Source of the DNA: CAYQTO01 sp964420455
GTDB taxonomy: Bacteria > Sumerlaeota > Sumerlaeia > SLMS01
NCBI GenBank assembly: GCA_964420455.1
Contig: CAYQTO010000168.1
Coordinates: 1-7,759, forward strand
Direction: 5' to 3'
DNA: 7,759 nucleotides
Both the position numbers and the translations under genes were made by a program. Positions 6,702 to 7,759 of this stretch are shown one piece after another. Every line of letters begins with the position of its first letter. The first letter of the stretch is position 1. The notes beneath the pieces are model-generated. The model saw only the letters and a program-made list of their open reading frames with translations. It did no database searches and was not told the DNA's origin.

Positions 6702-7374
6702 GGTTTCAACACACGACCGCTCCGAGGAGAGGCCGTAACCGATTCGGAGGTGGGACCCGAGGCCACTGTTGACGGGTTTCAACACACGACCGCTCCGAGG
6801 AGAGGCCGTAACTAGTTGATTTGGCGTCCCTATAATGGGTCGCCGAAAGGTTTCAACACACGACCGCTCCGAGGAGAGGCCGTAACGTTGGACAATGGTT
6901 TCTTCTTCGTCGATAAGGAGGGGTTTCAACACACGACCGCTCCGAGGAGAGGCCGTAACGACGGAGATGGGACTTGGGTTAGTGGGGGTGCCTTCGTCCG
7001 TTGTTTCAACACACGACCGCTCCGAGGAGAGGCCGTAACCTACTGGTGCAGGTGTACGACTACCCGCTCGAGCCACCGGTTTCAACACACGACCGCTCCG
7101 AGGAGAGGCCGTAACTCGTAGCATATGCGTTGAAGGACGTATTCGAAACCGCGTTTCAACACACGACCGCTCCGAGGAGAGGCCGTAACTCTGCCAGCGA
7201 TGAGAATCGTTCCAGAAGGACATTAGTTTCAACACACGACCGCTCCGAGGAGAGGCCGTAACAACGGGGGCGGCTGGGTGCATGACACGGCCCACGTCGC
7301 GTTTCAACACACGACCGCTCCGAGGAGAGGCCGTAACAGAGATGTCAACGGATACAACCCTCGACCTGCAGCAT

Positions 7375-7411
7375 GTTTCGACACACGACCGCTCCGAGGA
7401 GAGGCCGTAAC
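7375..7411 (-). repeat. Variant internal repeat with altered crRNA handle
   Basis: All other complete internal copies read GTTTCAACAC at the left. This one, third from the leader side, reads GTTTCGACAC (A to G at 7380). In leftward RNA the handle would be GUCGAAAC instead of GUUGAAAC for the crRNA carrying the spacer at 7338-7374. Confidence 0.9.
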
Positions 7412-7574
7412 CCGGCGACGGGGCCGTTGTCAGCGGCGGCGCCCGGGTCGTTTCAACACACGACCGCTCCGAGGAGAGGCCGTAACTCTCATAAACAGTT
7501 TATTGGCATACTCCTTGCTGGTTGTTTCAACACACGACCGCTCCGAGGAGAGGCCGTAACTGTAGCCACTTTAA

Positions 7575-7591
7575 CCTCAGTAGCCTCAGTA
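7575..7591. repeat. Tandem repeat at the leader-array junction
   Basis: CCTCAGTA occurs twice, 9 bases apart (7575-7582 and 7584-7591), 14 nt from the first repeat. Leader-proximal short motifs often guide spacer integration or transcription start. No such role is shown here. Confidence 0.6.
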
Positions 7592-7693
7592 AGGCGCAAG
7601 CCCTTTTTCGGAAACCTCTCTCCGAGGGGAGCCAAATTCTCCGACACAAACCGTCGCCATTCCGCAAGTCCCCGAAAATCAACCCTCCGTAAA

Positions 7694-7737
7694 ATCGGAA
7701 ACCTCCCCCCTTTTTGCGCCTCGGAGAGGTTTCCGAT
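7694..7737. repeat. Perfect 12-bp inverted repeat in the leader
   Basis: ATCGGAAACCTC (7694-7705) and GAGGTTTCCGAT (7726-7737) are exact reverse complements with a 20-nt loop. A further copy of the left arm, TCGGAAACCTC, lies at 7608-7618, 87 nt nearer the array. Possible roles are a protein-binding site or an RNA hairpin. Confidence 0.85.
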
Positions 7738-7759
7738 GTCGCTTTTCCTTCGCTCGCCG

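Larger units (their letters stand above)
5715..7560 (-). CRISPR. Type III-B associated CRISPR array, 25 visible repeats
   Basis: The 37-bp repeat begins GTTTCAACACACGACCGCTC and ends CGAGGAGAGGCCGTAAC on the plus strand. Copies start at 5715, 5787, 5861, 5938, 6011, 6084, 6162, 6239, 6313, 6387, 6460, 6537, 6612, 6703, 6776, 6850, 6923, 7003, 7079, 7153, 7226, 7301, 7375, 7450 and 7524. Complete spacers are 35-43 nt, mostly 36-38. The spacer at 6649-6702 contains ten Ns, so the true count is unknown. Leftward transcription is inferred from three points. The left terminal repeat is degenerate. In that direction the repeat ends GUUGAAAC, like the 8-nt crRNA handle of type III systems. The cas genes are on the same strand. 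In that RNA, positions 5-9 pair with 22-26 and 11-13 with 18-20 around a CUCG loop, a likely Cas6 substrate. No Cas6 gene is in the window. Confidence 0.98.
7561..7759 (-). promoter_or_regulatory. Probable CRISPR leader
   Basis: This stretch flanks the non-degenerate end of the array, where the leader is expected, and continues past the window edge. It contains three copies of an 11-base motif (7608-7618, 7695-7705 and, inverted, 7726-7736) and a 9-base tandem repeat near the array. I see no convincing -35/-10 promoter. One minus-strand frame is open from the right edge through the first repeat to a TGA at 7489, so the leader could overlap the end of an upstream gene. Confidence 0.65.

Noticed and set aside
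5606..7559. Many open frames across the array on both strands.
   Set aside because: Their products consist of translated repeat units (for example VTASPRSGRVLK) separated by spacer sequence. They are not genes.
7561..7663. A 24-codon minus-strand frame in the leader starting with ATG near 7658.
   Set aside because: Too short, no clear ribosome binding site, and overlaps the leader motifs.

Overview
The window is a type III-B (Cmr) CRISPR-Cas locus from a GC-rich genome with bacterial-style Shine-Dalgarno sites. I cannot name the phylum. A run of ten Ns inside the array marks it as draft or metagenomic sequence. Every gene I support lies on the minus strand, and the array is most likely transcribed leftward too, so the locus reads right to left.

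Layout, right to left: (1) 7561-7759, a probable CRISPR leader with three copies of an 11-base motif and a 9-base tandem repeat beside the array. (2) 5715-7560, an array of 25 visible 37-bp repeats and 24 spacer intervals, one interrupted by the N gap. Its left terminal repeat is degenerate, as expected for the leader-distal end. (3) 5481-5681, an unrecognised 66-residue gene with a strong ribosome binding site. (4) 5426-5500, a 15-bp inverted repeat whose loop holds a diverged but full-length 37-bp copy of the CRISPR repeat, upstream of the cmr genes. (5) 4308-5294 cmr4, 3871-4305 cmr5, 1544-3874 a single-frame Cmr6-Cmr1 fusion, 363-1559 a CARF protein of the NE0113 family, and 1-370 the start of a second CARF protein cut by the window edge. 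These five genes are packed with 2-nt gaps or short overlaps and look like one translationally coupled operon.

How they would work together: Cmr4 and Cmr5 form the filament that holds and cuts the target RNA, and Cmr6-Cmr1 caps the crRNA 3' end. The two CARF proteins would sense, and possibly degrade, the cyclic oligoadenylate made by Cas10. Cas10 (Cmr2), Cmr3, Cas6, Cas1 and Cas2 are not in the window. The array sits where cmr2-cmr3 would normally precede cmr4.

The most interesting observations are two. First, at least six spacers read on the plus strand as fragments of the same hexapeptide-repeat type of protein (V-x5-V with GARV-like motifs). All have the same orientation, so leftward-transcribed crRNAs would be antisense to that mRNA. 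Second, the divergent repeat upstream of cmr4 keeps the repeat's length, ends and 8-nt handle, and keeps its lower stem by compensatory changes. This suggests a CRISPR-repeat-derived RNA element rather than simple decay.
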